Positions 43,951 through 53,195 of a stretch of 64,000 bases of DNA are shown here, piece by piece (within the stretch, counting starts at the first letter, position 1; each line of letters begins with the position of its first letter). The notes beneath the pieces are model-generated. The model had not been told where the DNA came from. It was given only the letters and a program-made list of their open reading frames with translations, and ran no database searches. The stretch is from UBA5336 sp964492485 (GTDB lineage: Bacteria; Pseudomonadota; Alphaproteobacteria; Caulobacterales; Hyphomonadaceae). Position numbers and translations under genes: made by a program. Location: contig CAZBKM010000003.1 of assembly GCA_964492485.1 (NCBI GenBank), positions 124,001 to 188,000 of the forward strand, in the 5' to 3' direction.

Positions 43951-44247
43951 ATGGCTTCTGCCGAGACACAACAGCTTGACCAGGCGCGCCCGGGCGTCAT
44001 GGAGGCGGTTCGCGCGCTGGGGACACGGGCTGATGGCGAAACCCTCTATCGGACGGGTCTTGCCTATTCGGTCGGTACCGGTGTCGAGGCCGATCCGGTG
44101 GCCGCACACAAATGGTTCAACCTTGCGGCCATGAGAGGCCATGAAGAGGCCAAGGCGCGGCGTCAGGAACTCGCCGAACTGATGTCGGAGGCGGAACTGC
44201 GCGCCGCATTGAAGGCGGCGCGCCAGTGGCTGCGCCTGATGAATTGA
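43951..44247 (+). CDS. Sel1-like repeat protein
   Basis: Protein of 98 aa with one clear Sel1 (TPR-like) repeat, YRTGLAYSVGTGVEADPVAAHKWFNLAAMRGHEEAK. The start ATG follows a GTG that is in frame; ATG is preferred and GAGGAG lies 10-15 nt upstream. Single-repeat Sel1 proteins act as scaffolds or regulators; partner unknown. The TGA stop coincides with the edge of a degenerate R1 repeat. Confidence 0.78.
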   Translation: MASAETQQLDQARPGVMEAVRALGTRADGETLYRTGLAYSVGTGVEADPVAAHKWFNLAAMRGHEEAKARRQELAELMSEAELRAALKAARQWLRLMN

Positions 44248-44553
44248 GGCAGGTTCCGCGCTGAAGGACCCGTATTGCGAATGGCGACTTGCGCAAGAAC
44301 CGGGACCGGAAGCGACGATCTGGCCCCAAGCGACGGGTTGGCGCTTCAGCGCATCTTTCGGTCCACCGGACTTTATAAAGATGAATGAGAGTCCCGTCCT
44401 CGAGCATGTTCTTCAGGCGACCGGGGTCCCACGCCGCTTGATCATGCGCTAAGGCGCCGGTCTTTCGTTTCACTCCAGACCGTCGCTTTACATCATCGTT
44501 ATTGCGCAAGTCTCCGTTCGCAACCGAGTCCGCTTGCTCCGAACTTGCTCTAG
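44245..44553. repeat. Palindromic repeat cluster between convergent genes (R1, R3-like, R2, R1)
   Basis: A degenerate R1 (44245-44348), an R3-like piece (44348-44400), R2 (44402-44452, GAGCATGTTCTTCAGGCG ... ATGCGCTAAG) and an intact R1 (44449-44553, ending CTTGCTCTAG). The left end coincides with the Sel1 stop codon and the right end CTAG supplies the stop of the CoA transferase on the minus strand. The whole convergent gap is repeat. Confidence 0.75.
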
Positions 44554-45749
44554 CTGACCACGCCCCGCGCGAACAGCTGGTCCAGCGTCTCGCCATCCAG
44601 GCCCAGGGTCGCAAGGACGTCGCGCGTGTGCGCGCCCAGCCGGGGTGAGGGGCCTGACGGCCCGTCGCTGGCTCCGGGAAACCGCACCGGACTGCCGGGC
44701 GACTCGAACGTCGATCCGTCGCCGCTGGCTGACGGCACGGTCTGGATCGCGCCAGCCGCGCGCACCTGGGGATCGGCCACGACTTCTGCCATGGTCTGGA
44801 CGGGCGCCCACGCGATGGCTTCGCGGTCAAGGCGCTCTGCCAGCTCGGCTTTGGTGAAGCGCGCAAAGGCGGCATCCAGTTCCGCCACGCAGGCCCGGGC
44901 GTTTGCGCGCCGCGCCTTGGGACTGTTGAACCGTTCGTCGTCGATCAGGTGTGACAGGTCCAGTGCCCGGCAAATCGGGGCCCAGTCGCTGTTGCCCTGG
45001 CGGGCGACGACACAGATCCAGGCCTCGTCGGACGACCGGAAGAAGTTCATGATCGGGACCATCTGGTCTTCGCGGGGCTTGGTCGAGGCGAGGCGACCGA
45101 AGAAGAGCTGGATCGCGAGATCCGATCCGATGGCGTAGAGCGCCGTGCGCAGGAGCGAGGCCTCGACGAGCCGGCCGCGGCCGGTGGTCTTGGCTTCCAC
45201 CAGCGCGGCACAGATGCCCGCTGCTGCAGAGATCGAGGTGACGTGGTCGCCGAACGCCGTCCGGATCGGGAACGGGTCGGTGCCCTTCGGCAGGGTGGCA
45301 TGTGCAACGCCCGAGCGACTCCAGAAGCTCGCCACGTCGAAACCGGGCTTGTCGGCGTCGGGCCCCTGAAGCCCGTAACCGGTCAGCGAACAGTACACGA
45401 GGCGGCGATTCAGCTCCCTGAGACTCTCGAAATCCAGGCCCGAACGCTTCAATCCGCCCGGCCGGACATTCGTCAGGAACACGTCGGCCTCGGCGGCGAG
45501 GTCGCGCACCAGCGCCTGGCCGGCCTCCTGGGACGTGTCGATCACGACGGATTTCTTGCCGCGATTGTCGAAGTCGAAGACGGGATTGTCCTGGATGTCG
45601 GTTCCGATGGTGGCGAAGAAGCCCCGGATGGGGTCGCCGCCCGGCGGCTCGATCTTGATCACCTCCGCGCCCCAGTCCGCCAGGATCGCTCCGGCCCCCG
45701 GCGCTGCCATGTAGGTTGCGTACTCCACCACACGGATGCCTTCCAGCAT
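44550..45749 (-). CDS. CoA transferase, CaiB/BaiF (class III) family
   Basis: Protein of 399 aa, the usual length. It transfers CoA between carboxylic acids through a mixed-anhydride intermediate with a conserved Asp, here in PGFDVASFWSRSGV. The N-terminal signatures RVVEYATYMAAPGAGAILADWGAEVIKIEPP and DNRGKKSVVID are typical. The substrate is unknown. The longer frame starting 66 bp upstream is rejected because the family begins at MLEGIRVVE. It is divergent from DUF2336. Confidence 0.93.
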   Translation of the reverse strand: MLEGIRVVEYATYMAAPGAGAILADWGAEVIKIEPPGGDPIRGFFATIGTDIQDNPVFDFDNRGKKSVVIDTSQEAGQALVRDLAAEADVFLTNVRPGGLKRSGLDFESLRELNRRLVYCSLTGYGLQGPDADKPGFDVASFWSRSGVAHATLPKGTDPFPIRTAFGDHVTSISAAAGICAALVEAKTTGRGRLVEASLLRTALYAIGSDLAIQLFFGRLASTKPREDQMVPIMNFFRSSDEAWICVVARQGNSDWAPICRALDLSHLIDDERFNSPKARRANARACVAELDAAFARFTKAELAERLDREAIAWAPVQTMAEVVADPQVRAAGAIQTVPSASGDGSTFESPGSPVRFPGASDGPSGPSPRLGAHTRDVLATLGLDGETLDQLFARGVVS

Positions 45750-45824
45750 GCTCACTCCCTCATGTTCATCTCGGCTTTTACGGAGGCATTGACCCCGATC
45801 CGGCCGCCCGCGCAAGCCGGCATG

Positions 45825-45840
45825 GTAAACGAATGTTAAC
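45825..45840 (+). promoter_or_regulatory. CtrA-like box upstream of the DUF2336 gene
   Basis: GTAA-N7-TTAAC, one mismatch from TTAA-N7-TTAAC, 65 bp before the chosen start. It lies in the gap shared with the CaiB gene. Motif-based inference. Confidence 0.33.
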
Positions 45841-45904
45841 CGCAGACCCCGAGTCTGTTTACGACTTTGCCGAAAGAGGCCCCCGACAGAAGGATCTGCC
45901 GCCC

Positions 45905-47056
45905 ATGTCCGTCGAAAGCTTCCGTCCGGAGCTCAATGAAGCCGATATCCATCGGCTTGTGAAAGGGGAAACACCGGAAACGCGCGCGTCGGTGGCCCAC
46001 CGGCTGTGCCGCCGGATGTCCTCCGACGTCTTGAGCGAGGACGAACGCCGGCATGCCCAGGAGATCATTTCCATCCTGTCTGAGGATGCTGCCGAGCTGG
46101 TGCGCCGCACCCTGGCGATCACGCTCCGCAACGCCCCCATTCTTCCGCGCGAGATCGCCCTCAAGCTTGCGCATGATGTGGAGACGGTGGCGATTCCGGT
46201 GCTGGAGCACAGCCCCGCCTTCAGCGATGACGACCTGATCGAGCTGGTACTTTCGGCAAATGCGACGAAACAGGCCGCCATTGCGGGGCGGCCCACGGTT
46301 CCGGCGGGCCTGGCCGAGGTGATCTGCGAGCACGCGGCGAAGGAGGCGGTCACCCGCCTGGCCGCAAACGAGGGCGCAGACTGGACCGACCTGGCCTATG
46401 CCAGGACGCTGACCCGTTTTCCCGAGGACGACGCGGTACATACCGCGCTCGTCCAGCGCGAGCATGTGCCAATGCACATCGCAGAGAAACTGGTTGCCCT
46501 GGTATCGGGCACGGTTTTCGACATGCTGGTGAGCCGCCATGAGCTGCCCGCCCAGATGGCGATCGACCTGGCGGCTGGCGCGCGCGAGCGTGCGACCGTG
46601 GATCTGGTCGAACAGGCGGGGCGGACCCAGGATCTTCCGCGCTTCGTTTCGCAGCTCAATCTTAATGGACGCCTGACCCACTCGCTGATCATCAGGTCGC
46701 TTTGCGTCGGTCACATGGCCTTCGTGGAGCACGCCCTTGCAGAGCTGTCAGGTGTACCTCATCAGAGGGTCTGGCTGATGGTGCACGATGCCGGGCCGCT
46801 GGGCCTGCAGGCCGTATTTGACAGAGCCGGCCTGCCACGCCGGTTCCTGCCGATCTTCCGCGCGGCCGTCGCGATGTATCACGAGACGACGCTGGATGGC
46901 GGACCGCAGGATCGTACGCGGTTCCGGGCGCGGATGATCGAGCGCGTCCTGACCCAGTTCCAGGCGCTGGGCAAGGAAGACGTCGACTATCTTCTGGAGA
47001 AGCTCGACGCCTATTCCGAGCAGCTTGGCGCCAGCGCACAGAGCGACGTCGCCTGA
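45905..47056 (+). CDS. DUF2336 family protein
   Basis: Protein of 383 aa, all-helical HEAT-like, of the DUF2336 family restricted mainly to alphaproteobacteria. Core segments include RPELNEADIHRLVKGETPETRASVAHRLCRRM, with repeated ILSEDAAELVRRTLAITLRN- and PREIALKLAHD-type helices. The start MSVESFRP is preferred because the upstream in-frame ATG at 45833 overlaps a CtrA-like box. Several members sit next to signalling or cell-cycle genes; here an EAL-like protein follows on the opposite strand. Confidence 0.88.
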   Translation: MSVESFRPELNEADIHRLVKGETPETRASVAHRLCRRMSSDVLSEDERRHAQEIISILSEDAAELVRRTLAITLRNAPILPREIALKLAHDVETVAIPVLEHSPAFSDDDLIELVLSANATKQAAIAGRPTVPAGLAEVICEHAAKEAVTRLAANEGADWTDLAYARTLTRFPEDDAVHTALVQREHVPMHIAEKLVALVSGTVFDMLVSRHELPAQMAIDLAAGARERATVDLVEQAGRTQDLPRFVSQLNLNGRLTHSLIIRSLCVGHMAFVEHALAELSGVPHQRVWLMVHDAGPLGLQAVFDRAGLPRRFLPIFRAAVAMYHETTLDGGPQDRTRFRARMIERVLTQFQALGKEDVDYLLEKLDAYSEQLGASAQSDVA

Positions 47057-47130
47057 GTCGGTTCGTCCAGCGTCATGACCGATCTTCGCTTTGCCGCTTG
47101 GCCGTTCATGCGCCTTGCGAGCGCGTGGCA

Positions 47131-47817
47131 TCAGCCGTCGGTACGGGGTGCGAGGGCGTGGGTGATCCCGTAGCCGGCGAGCACATCGCCATCCCGCCAG
47201 CGCGCCCCAGCAGCGATGACGAGCATTCCTGATCCGCTGGCGCGCTGCGCATAGGCTTCCAGGTCGTCATCGTGGGCCAGGTCGCGAGCGTTGATAAGGG
47301 CGCTGTCCAGCATCAACCGCAGTCCCTCGCTGTCGGGTGCACACCAGGTGCGGCGGGCGTCGACCGCGACGCGAAAGCCCACCGAGCGCAGGCGGCGAAC
47401 CCCTTCGAACGCGTCTTCCCGGTCCTCATGGAGGTCGCTGTCGCGAACCTGCAGGCAGACTTCCTGGGGTGTCAGGCGGGTCCGCGCAACGGCAGCCTCG
47501 CAGGCGGTTGCGAGATCGGGATGACACAGGGCAACGCCAGGTGTGGGTATGTGGATCGGACGGGTCCAGTCCTCGGCGAGATCGGCGAGCGCGGCGGCGT
47601 CCTCCACGTGGCGCGCGACCCAGTCGACCGGGGTTTCGACCGGCTGGGCGGGGGCAGCAGGTCCGAAGCGCGGGCGCTCTTCATACTGGCGCGGCAGATC
47701 GGCCACGAGCGAAACCGGATCGCCGGTGTCAAGGTGGACCGCACGGGCAAACCGCATCGGGCGCGGTGCGGCCGGAGCGGTCGTGGGACGGGCGAAGGTG
47801 CGTGTAAATGCTTGCAT
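47131..47817 (-). CDS. Degenerate EAL-domain protein
   Basis: Protein of 228 aa. The second half follows the c-di-GMP phosphodiesterase (EAL) fold pattern: CLQVRDSDLHEDREDAFEGVRRLRSVGFRVAVDARRTW (the ExLTE/strand and IDDFG regions), then LRLMLDSALINARDL and a glycine-rich end with AGYGITHALAP. The EAL signature and catalytic metal ligands are not recognisable, so it is probably enzymatically dead and acts as a binding or regulatory protein. The first ~60 residues are linker. Identification is tentative. Confidence 0.55.
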   Translation of the reverse strand: MQAFTRTFARPTTAPAAPRPMRFARAVHLDTGDPVSLVADLPRQYEERPRFGPAAPAQPVETPVDWVARHVEDAAALADLAEDWTRPIHIPTPGVALCHPDLATACEAAVARTRLTPQEVCLQVRDSDLHEDREDAFEGVRRLRSVGFRVAVDARRTWCAPDSEGLRLMLDSALINARDLAHDDDLEAYAQRASGSGMLVIAAGARWRDGDVLAGYGITHALAPRTDG

Positions 47818-47936
47818 CGGTCGTTCTGATCCCTGAAGTTTCCCCCTTCTAACCCTCCCGGATTGAAGATCGCGCGCATGGCGAGGGTCCGATTTCCGAG
47901 AAATTTCAGGGATTTCCTACGGCATGAGGACATTGA

Positions 47937-48755
47937 ATGGCCAAGACTCCGCCTGAGCCACGCCTGTCGGGCACGATTCTGATGTTGCGCGACGCCCCGG
48001 ACCTTCAGGTCCTGATGGTCAAACGCCATTACGAGATCGACTTCGCCGCCGGTGCGCTGGTGTTTCCTGGCGGGAAGGCCCAGGACGCAGACGCCCGGGC
48101 CGACTGGGCCGAGAGGCTCGATGGTGCCGAGGCGATCGGCGATGCAACGGCACGGATCGCGGCCATTCGCGAAGCCTTCGAGGAAGCGGGCCTGCTTCTG
48201 GCGCGCCCGCGTGATGCCCGGGGCGTCGGGCGGGCCTTGGTCGGCGAAGAGGTGGCCGCCCGGCTAGGGCCGCACCGCCTGGCCGTGGACCGCGGCGAAA
48301 CCGACTTCCTGGAGCTTATCCGCCAGGAGGACCTGGTCCTGGCGCTCGATACGCTGGTTCATTTCGGCCATTGGGTGACGCCCGAAATGATGCCCAAGCG
48401 GTTCGACACCCACTTCTATCTGGCGGCAACGCCGGAAGGTCAGACCGCCGAGCAGGACGGGCGCGAAACCACGGAGGCCGTCTGGATCGGGCCACGCGAG
48501 GCCCTGGCCCAGGAAGCCGCCGGCGTGGCCACGATCATTTTCCCGACCCGCCTGAACCTGCGACGGCTGGCCCAGGCCGCGAACACCGCGGACGCCCTCG
48601 CGCGTTTCCGGGATCAGGCGGTGACCCGCGTCCTGCCTCAGGTCGGTCAGGATGCGGAAGGCAGGCCCTGCCTCGTGATTCCGGAGGTCGAGGGTTATGG
48701 CCAGACGACCGAACCGCTCGAGAATGTCGCCAATGTCGCCCGCCCGAAATCCTAG
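47937..48755 (+). CDS. Nudix hydrolase (NUDT19-like)
   Basis: Protein of 272 aa, large for a Nudix protein. The box reads GGKAQDADARADW ... AAIREAFEEAGLLL (G-x-x-E-type REAFEEAG helix), with an insertion between the two halves. The downstream segment HFGHWVTPEMMPKRFDTHFYLA is typical of the NUDT19/CoA-pyrophosphatase-like group. It may hydrolyse CoA esters or another nucleotide; not proven. The TAG stop is in the first CTAG of an R1 repeat. Confidence 0.88.
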   Translation: MAKTPPEPRLSGTILMLRDAPDLQVLMVKRHYEIDFAAGALVFPGGKAQDADARADWAERLDGAEAIGDATARIAAIREAFEEAGLLLARPRDARGVGRALVGEEVAARLGPHRLAVDRGETDFLELIRQEDLVLALDTLVHFGHWVTPEMMPKRFDTHFYLAATPEGQTAEQDGRETTEAVWIGPREALAQEAAGVATIIFPTRLNLRRLAQAANTADALARFRDQAVTRVLPQVGQDAEGRPCLVIPEVEGYGQTTEPLENVANVARPKS

Positions 48756-49020
48756 AGCAATTTCGGAGCAAACGGACTCGGTTGCGAACGGAGACTTGCG
48801 CAAGAACAATGATGTAAAGCGACGGTCCGGAGTGAAACGAAAGAGCGGCGCTTTAGCGTATCGTGAAGTCGATCGGGGTCCGTGATGATGCGCCAGGCTC
48901 TTGTGTTCGAGCATTTTCAGACGGCGAACCGGTGCCCACTTCGCTTGAAAGGGCTATAGCATCTTGGTCCTGCACGGACATCCGTCGGTAAACCACTCTG
49001 CGTGTTCCGACCTTGCTCCG
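48752..49020. repeat. Palindromic repeat cluster, R1 + R3 + R2 + R1 fragment
   Basis: Intact R1 (48752-48855, CTAGAGCAATTTCGGAGC to GCGCTTTAG), R3-like (48854-48894), R2 (48909-48958, GAGCATTTTCAGACGGCG...AAAGGGCTATAG) and the right half of a further decayed R1 (48959-49020). The first CTAG supplies the stop codon of the Nudix gene. It fills the convergent gap up to the HPt-like gene. Confidence 0.78.
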
Positions 49021-49052
49021 GTGCGCGCGCCGGGGCGTCCTGACGTCAGGCC

Positions 49053-49898
49053 TCAGGCGGCCTCGGCACGGGTGCGGTAGGCGCTGACGGCATCCTCGAG
49101 CGCGGTGCAGACGGCCTCGGATCTGGCATCGTCTCCGGCGCCCTCGGCCATCGCCGCCCGGCAGGCGGCCACGTGCAGCCCGACCAGGGCATCCGCCCGG
49201 GTGAGGGCGCCCGAAAGGGTCAGAAGTTCGCACAGGGAAGCAGCCAGCCGGCTGAGCAGGGGTTGCTCTGCGGGATCTGCCTGGCCGCGCAGATTGTGGG
49301 CGGCCAGGAACAGGCGGCGCTGGCGGCTGGGGTCGTGCGGCGCGTCGCTGGCCTCGCGCCATTGCCGCTCGAGCGTATCGAGATCGGCCTTGATCCAATC
49401 GTCCCGGTGCGTGGCGTCGGCCCCGTCATCGCCGCCTTGATCCTCGGGCTCGAAGAGGTCGTCGAGGTCATCCAGATCCGCGGCAGTAGGCACCGGATCC
49501 GGTGTCAGGTCCGTCTCGGCATCTTCAAGGGGGGCTCCGGGCTCGCCATCGGCCGAGCCGGCCCCGGGCCAGCCGGCCGCCGCTTCGCCCCACGTCCCGG
49601 CGTCGAGGTCAAGTGTGTGAGCCCGCGCTGCGGCGTCGAAATCCTCAAACCCCGAGGCGTCGGCCGGCCCGGTCGACTCGTCGAACAGGCTCGAAAAGGT
49701 GCCGGGCCTGGGTGGACGGGGCAGGGCGGCCGCCGCCAGTGCGTCGCCCGTTGCCTCTGCCAACGAATCGTCCTGCGACGTCGCCGATTCGGTCACCTCG
49801 GCGGGCTTGCGGAAATCCGGGAAGATGCGGCCCAGATCCGGCGTCGGAAGATCCTGATCTTGTCGCTTCGATTTCAGGAAAGACAGCTTCTTCAGCAT
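49053..49898 (-). CDS. HPt-like protein with long acidic linker
   Basis: Protein of 281 aa. The first ~190 residues are low-complexity and acidic (DLGRIFPDFRKPAEV near residue 22; PTAADLDDLDDLFEPEDQ later) and probably disordered. The last ~90 residues are helical, with RRLFLAAHNLRGQADPAEQPLLSRLAASLCELLTLSG, which resembles the histidine phosphotransfer (HPt) motif AHxLKGxA. The His is present, so phosphorelay function is possible. The gene is on the minus strand downstream of nadK region; the frame upstream of MLKKLSFLK has no family similarity. Confidence 0.62.
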   Translation of the reverse strand: MLKKLSFLKSKRQDQDLPTPDLGRIFPDFRKPAEVTESATSQDDSLAEATGDALAAAALPRPPRPGTFSSLFDESTGPADASGFEDFDAAARAHTLDLDAGTWGEAAAGWPGAGSADGEPGAPLEDAETDLTPDPVPTAADLDDLDDLFEPEDQGGDDGADATHRDDWIKADLDTLERQWREASDAPHDPSRQRRLFLAAHNLRGQADPAEQPLLSRLAASLCELLTLSGALTRADALVGLHVAACRAAMAEGAGDDARSEAVCTALEDAVSAYRTRAEAA

Positions 49899-49993
49899 GT
49901 CCCGGACTCCTCTACTGGCGTCAATACATGACGACTTCGAGGTATCCCTACACACATAAGGTTTTTAGAACCTAAACCAGAAAGGCCGGCGTG

Positions 49994-50761
49994 TCAGAAG
50001 CTGAACTGTTCGCGAAGGATCCGTTCGTCGAGGGCATGGCCGGGGTCGAACAGCATGGTCAGATAGCGGCTGCGGTCTTCGGCGATCTCGACCAGCGCGA
50101 TGTCTCGCACCTCGCGATTGTCGGCGGCTGCAGAGACCGGGCGAAGGTCCGGGGCGAGGATCTCGATCCGGACCTTTGCATCATGGCGAAGCAGAGCCCC
50201 CCGCCATCGGCGTGGCCGGAAGGGGCTGATGGGGGTGAGCGCCAGAAGGTTCGCGCCGATCGGCAGGATCGGGCCATGGGCCGACAGATTGTAGGCGGTT
50301 GACCCCGCCGGCGTGGACAACAGGACTCCGTCGCAAACCAGTTCCGCCATCCGCTCGCGGCCATCGACGACAATGCGCAGGTGTGCCGTCTGCGCCGTCT
50401 GGCGCAGCAGCGATACCTCATTGATGGCGAGCGCGGCATGGGTCTGGTCGTGAATGTCCACCGCCGTCATGCGCAAGGGGTTCAACGTCGCCTTCTCTGC
50501 GCCGTCGAGGCGGGCGATGAGGTCATCCTCCATGTACTCGTTCATCAGGAAGCCCACCGTTCCGCGGTTCATGCCGTAGACCGGCTTGTGGTCCTCGAAA
50601 CGCCGGCGCAGGGCATCCAGCATCGCGCCATCCCCGCCTAGCGCCACGATCACGTCGGCCTGGTCCTCGCTCGCCTGGCCATAGCGGCGGGCCAGCCGCG
50701 TGAGCGCCTCCTCGGCTTCCGGGCGCTTCGACGCAGTAAAGGCGATCTTGAGGTCGCTCAT
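49994..50761 (-). CDS. nadK: NAD kinase
   Basis: Protein of 255 aa that phosphorylates NAD+ to NADP+. It has the diagnostic GGDG motif (VALGGDGAMLDALRR), the NRGTVGFLMNE stretch, the conserved NE in ALAINEVSL, and the ribose-binding TPAGSTAYNLSAHGPI. The short alphaproteobacterial form is normal. Its ATG abuts the divergent aldolase gene region. Confidence 0.96.
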   Translation of the reverse strand: MSDLKIAFTASKRPEAEEALTRLARRYGQASEDQADVIVALGGDGAMLDALRRRFEDHKPVYGMNRGTVGFLMNEYMEDDLIARLDGAEKATLNPLRMTAVDIHDQTHAALAINEVSLLRQTAQTAHLRIVVDGRERMAELVCDGVLLSTPAGSTAYNLSAHGPILPIGANLLALTPISPFRPRRWRGALLRHDAKVRIEILAPDLRPVSAAADNREVRDIALVEIAEDRSRYLTMLFDPGHALDERILREQFSF

Positions 50762-50874
50762 GAACGGCCCTGTTCAGCGTGACGGCGGCGTCAGGTTTCT
50801 CCGCTCCGGTGCTGGCTCGCGCCGGAAACTTGATCTAGAATGTTGAACGATAGAGACGTTTTGGGAGGAAGACC

Positions 50875-51651
50875 ATGGCAGACGACATGCAAACGATTTC
50901 CGTGCGCGATCGTGTCAGCGCGGAGGAGTGGGCTGCGCGGGTGGACCTTGCGGCAATGTACCGTCTGACGGCGCTGCACGGGTGGGACGACATGATCTTC
51001 ACCCACATCTCGCATCGGGTGCCGGGTCCGGAGCATCATTTCCTCATTAACCCCTACGGCTTGCTGTTCGAGGAGATCACCGCCTCGTCGCTGGTGAAGG
51101 TCGACCTCGACGGCAACATCGTCGAGGAGACGCCGTACTTCATCAATCCGGCCGGCTTCACGATCCACTCCGCGATCCATGCCGCCCGCGAGGATGCCCA
51201 TGTGGTCATGCACCTTCATACCGATCAGGGCGTGGCGGTGTCGGCCCAGAAGGAGGGCCTCATGCCGCTGTCGCAGACGGCGCTCATCATTCGCAACGAC
51301 GTGGCGTATCATGACTATGAGGGTGTCGCGCTCGATCTCGACGAGCGGGAGCGGATCGTCGCCGATCTTGGTCCAGACAAGAGTTCGATGATCCTTCGCA
51401 ATCACGGCACGCTCACCTGTGGGACCACGGCGTCGGAGGCGTTTACGCGGATGTTCTTCCTGGAGCGCGCCTGCAAGATGCAGGTCCAGGCGCTGTCGGC
51501 CGGACGCGATGGCGTTCTGGCCTGCGACGATGCGGTCATCGAGAAGGTTGCGGGCCAGGGTACGCAGGGCCTGTCGACGCTGACGGAGAAGCTGATCTGG
51601 CCAGCACTGAAGCGAAAGCTCGATCGGGACGCGCCGGGGTACGACGCCTAG
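50875..51651 (+). CDS. Class II aldolase/adducin family protein
   Basis: Protein of 258 aa with the zinc-binding class II aldolase head domain: a His pair in VMHLHTDQGVAVS and a third His in ILRNHGTLTCG; GPEHHFLINPYGLLFEEI is the conserved phosphate-binding stretch. Many such proteins act on sugar or dihydroxyacetone phosphates, others are eukaryotic adducin-like scaffolds. No neighbouring gene defines the substrate. GGAGGAAG upstream of the ATG is a good ribosome site. Confidence 0.88.
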   Translation: MADDMQTISVRDRVSAEEWAARVDLAAMYRLTALHGWDDMIFTHISHRVPGPEHHFLINPYGLLFEEITASSLVKVDLDGNIVEETPYFINPAGFTIHSAIHAAREDAHVVMHLHTDQGVAVSAQKEGLMPLSQTALIIRNDVAYHDYEGVALDLDERERIVADLGPDKSSMILRNHGTLTCGTTASEAFTRMFFLERACKMQVQALSAGRDGVLACDDAVIEKVAGQGTQGLSTLTEKLIWPALKRKLDRDAPGYDA

Positions 51652-51805
51652 GGACGGCTCGGGGCCGCAGCGCCGACACGGTGCGACCGGCAGAACCGGC
51701 CGGGTGCGTCGCCCGGTCCCTGCGTCGATTGTTCCTTGGACAAGCCTCGGGTCATGCCGCTATCCGTCTCGACCAAACACAGTAAGGGATCATGGGATTT
51801 CCGCC

Positions 51806-53023
51806 ATGAAGCATATCAAGGCATTCGAGGACGCGCTCGCCCGCATCCACGAGGAGGGGCGCTACCGCGTCTTCGTTGACCTGCAGCGCCACCGGGGCCG
51901 GTTCCCAAGGGCGACTGCCCGGTTCGAGGATGGCGAGCGCGAGATCACGGTGTGGTGCTCGAATGACTATCTGGGCATGGGTCAGGACGACACCGTTCTG
52001 GAGGCCATGCACGAGGCCATCGACTCCTTTGGTGCGGGGTCGGGAGGGACCCGGAACATTTCCGGCACGACGCGCTATCATGTCGATCTGGAGCGGGAAC
52101 TGGCCGCGCTTCACGGCAAGACCGGTGCGCTTCTGTTCACCTCGGGCTATGTCGCCAATGACGCCACGCTCTCGACGCTCGGCAAGATCCTCCCGGATCT
52201 GATCATCTATTCCGACGCCCTCAATCATGCCTCGATGATCGAGGGAATTCGCCGCTCGGGCCTGGATCGCCGGATCTTCCGCCACAATGACGTCGACCAT
52301 CTGCGTGCGCTGATGGAGAATGACGATGCCGACCGGCCCAAGCTGATCGCCTTCGAGAGTGTCTACTCCATGGACGGCGATTTCGGCCCCATCGAGGCGC
52401 TGTGCGACCTGGCCGACGAGTTCGACGCGCTGACCTACCTCGACGAGGTGCACGCCGTGGGCCTTTACGGTCAGGAAGGGGCGGGCGTTGCGCAGCGTGA
52501 CGGCCTGATGCACCGGATCGATATCATCGAGGGGACGCTGGGCAAGGCCTATGGCGTGATGGGCGGCTACATCGCCGCCGATGCGGTTATCGTGGACGCC
52601 ATCCGGTCGATGGCGTCAGGCTTCATCTTCACCACGTCAACCTGCCCGGTCATGGCGGCCGGCGCGCTGGCCAGCATCCGTAAGTTGCGCGGGGCGGATG
52701 GCCGGGCGCTTCGCGCGGACCACCAGGGTAAGGCGGCGCTTCTAAAGCAGAAATTCCGCGATGCGGGCCTGCCCGTCATGGACAGCCCCTCCCATATCGT
52801 GCCGCTGCTCGTGGGCGATCCGGAGCGTTGCAAGGCGCTTTCGGACACGCTGCTCTTCGACTTCGGGATTTACGTCCAGCCCATCAACTATCCCACGGTC
52901 CCGCGCGGTACGGAACGCCTGCGGTTCACGCCCAGCCCCGTTCATGACGCGGCCATGATGGACGACCTGGTGGCTGCAATTCTGGCGGTCTGGAAGCAGC
53001 TGGGCCTCGACCGGGCGGCCTGA
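51806..53023 (+). CDS. hemA: 5-aminolevulinate synthase
   Basis: Alpha-oxoamine synthase of 405 aa, the alphaproteobacterial (Shemin) route to heme: it condenses glycine and succinyl-CoA. Signatures: GSGGTRNISGTTRYHVDLE, LYLDEVHAVGLYG-type TYLDEVHAVG, and the PLP lysine K247 in GTLGKAYGVMGG. The ALAS identity over KBL or BioF is supported by SGFIFTTSTCPVMAAGALAS and PINYPTVPRGTERLR. The start MKHIKAFE is preferred since the frame upstream has no similarity. Confidence 0.95.
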   Translation: MKHIKAFEDALARIHEEGRYRVFVDLQRHRGRFPRATARFEDGEREITVWCSNDYLGMGQDDTVLEAMHEAIDSFGAGSGGTRNISGTTRYHVDLERELAALHGKTGALLFTSGYVANDATLSTLGKILPDLIIYSDALNHASMIEGIRRSGLDRRIFRHNDVDHLRALMENDDADRPKLIAFESVYSMDGDFGPIEALCDLADEFDALTYLDEVHAVGLYGQEGAGVAQRDGLMHRIDIIEGTLGKAYGVMGGYIAADAVIVDAIRSMASGFIFTTSTCPVMAAGALASIRKLRGADGRALRADHQGKAALLKQKFRDAGLPVMDSPSHIVPLLVGDPERCKALSDTLLFDFGIYVQPINYPTVPRGTERLRFTPSPVHDAAMMDDLVAAILAVWKQLGLDRAA

Positions 53024-53195
53024 GGAAACGCCCGCTGCTTGGCTTGCGCGAGATTGTCACCGGGCTTTGAAAACCTGCTGGGTGACGATTACCGGCCAAC
53101 CTACTCATCACGACGACGCCTCTTGATGGCCAGTCGGCCACATTTGACGCCCCTGTCGTGGCGCTTCAGATTGCGCCAATGGGCAGGAGGGTCGC

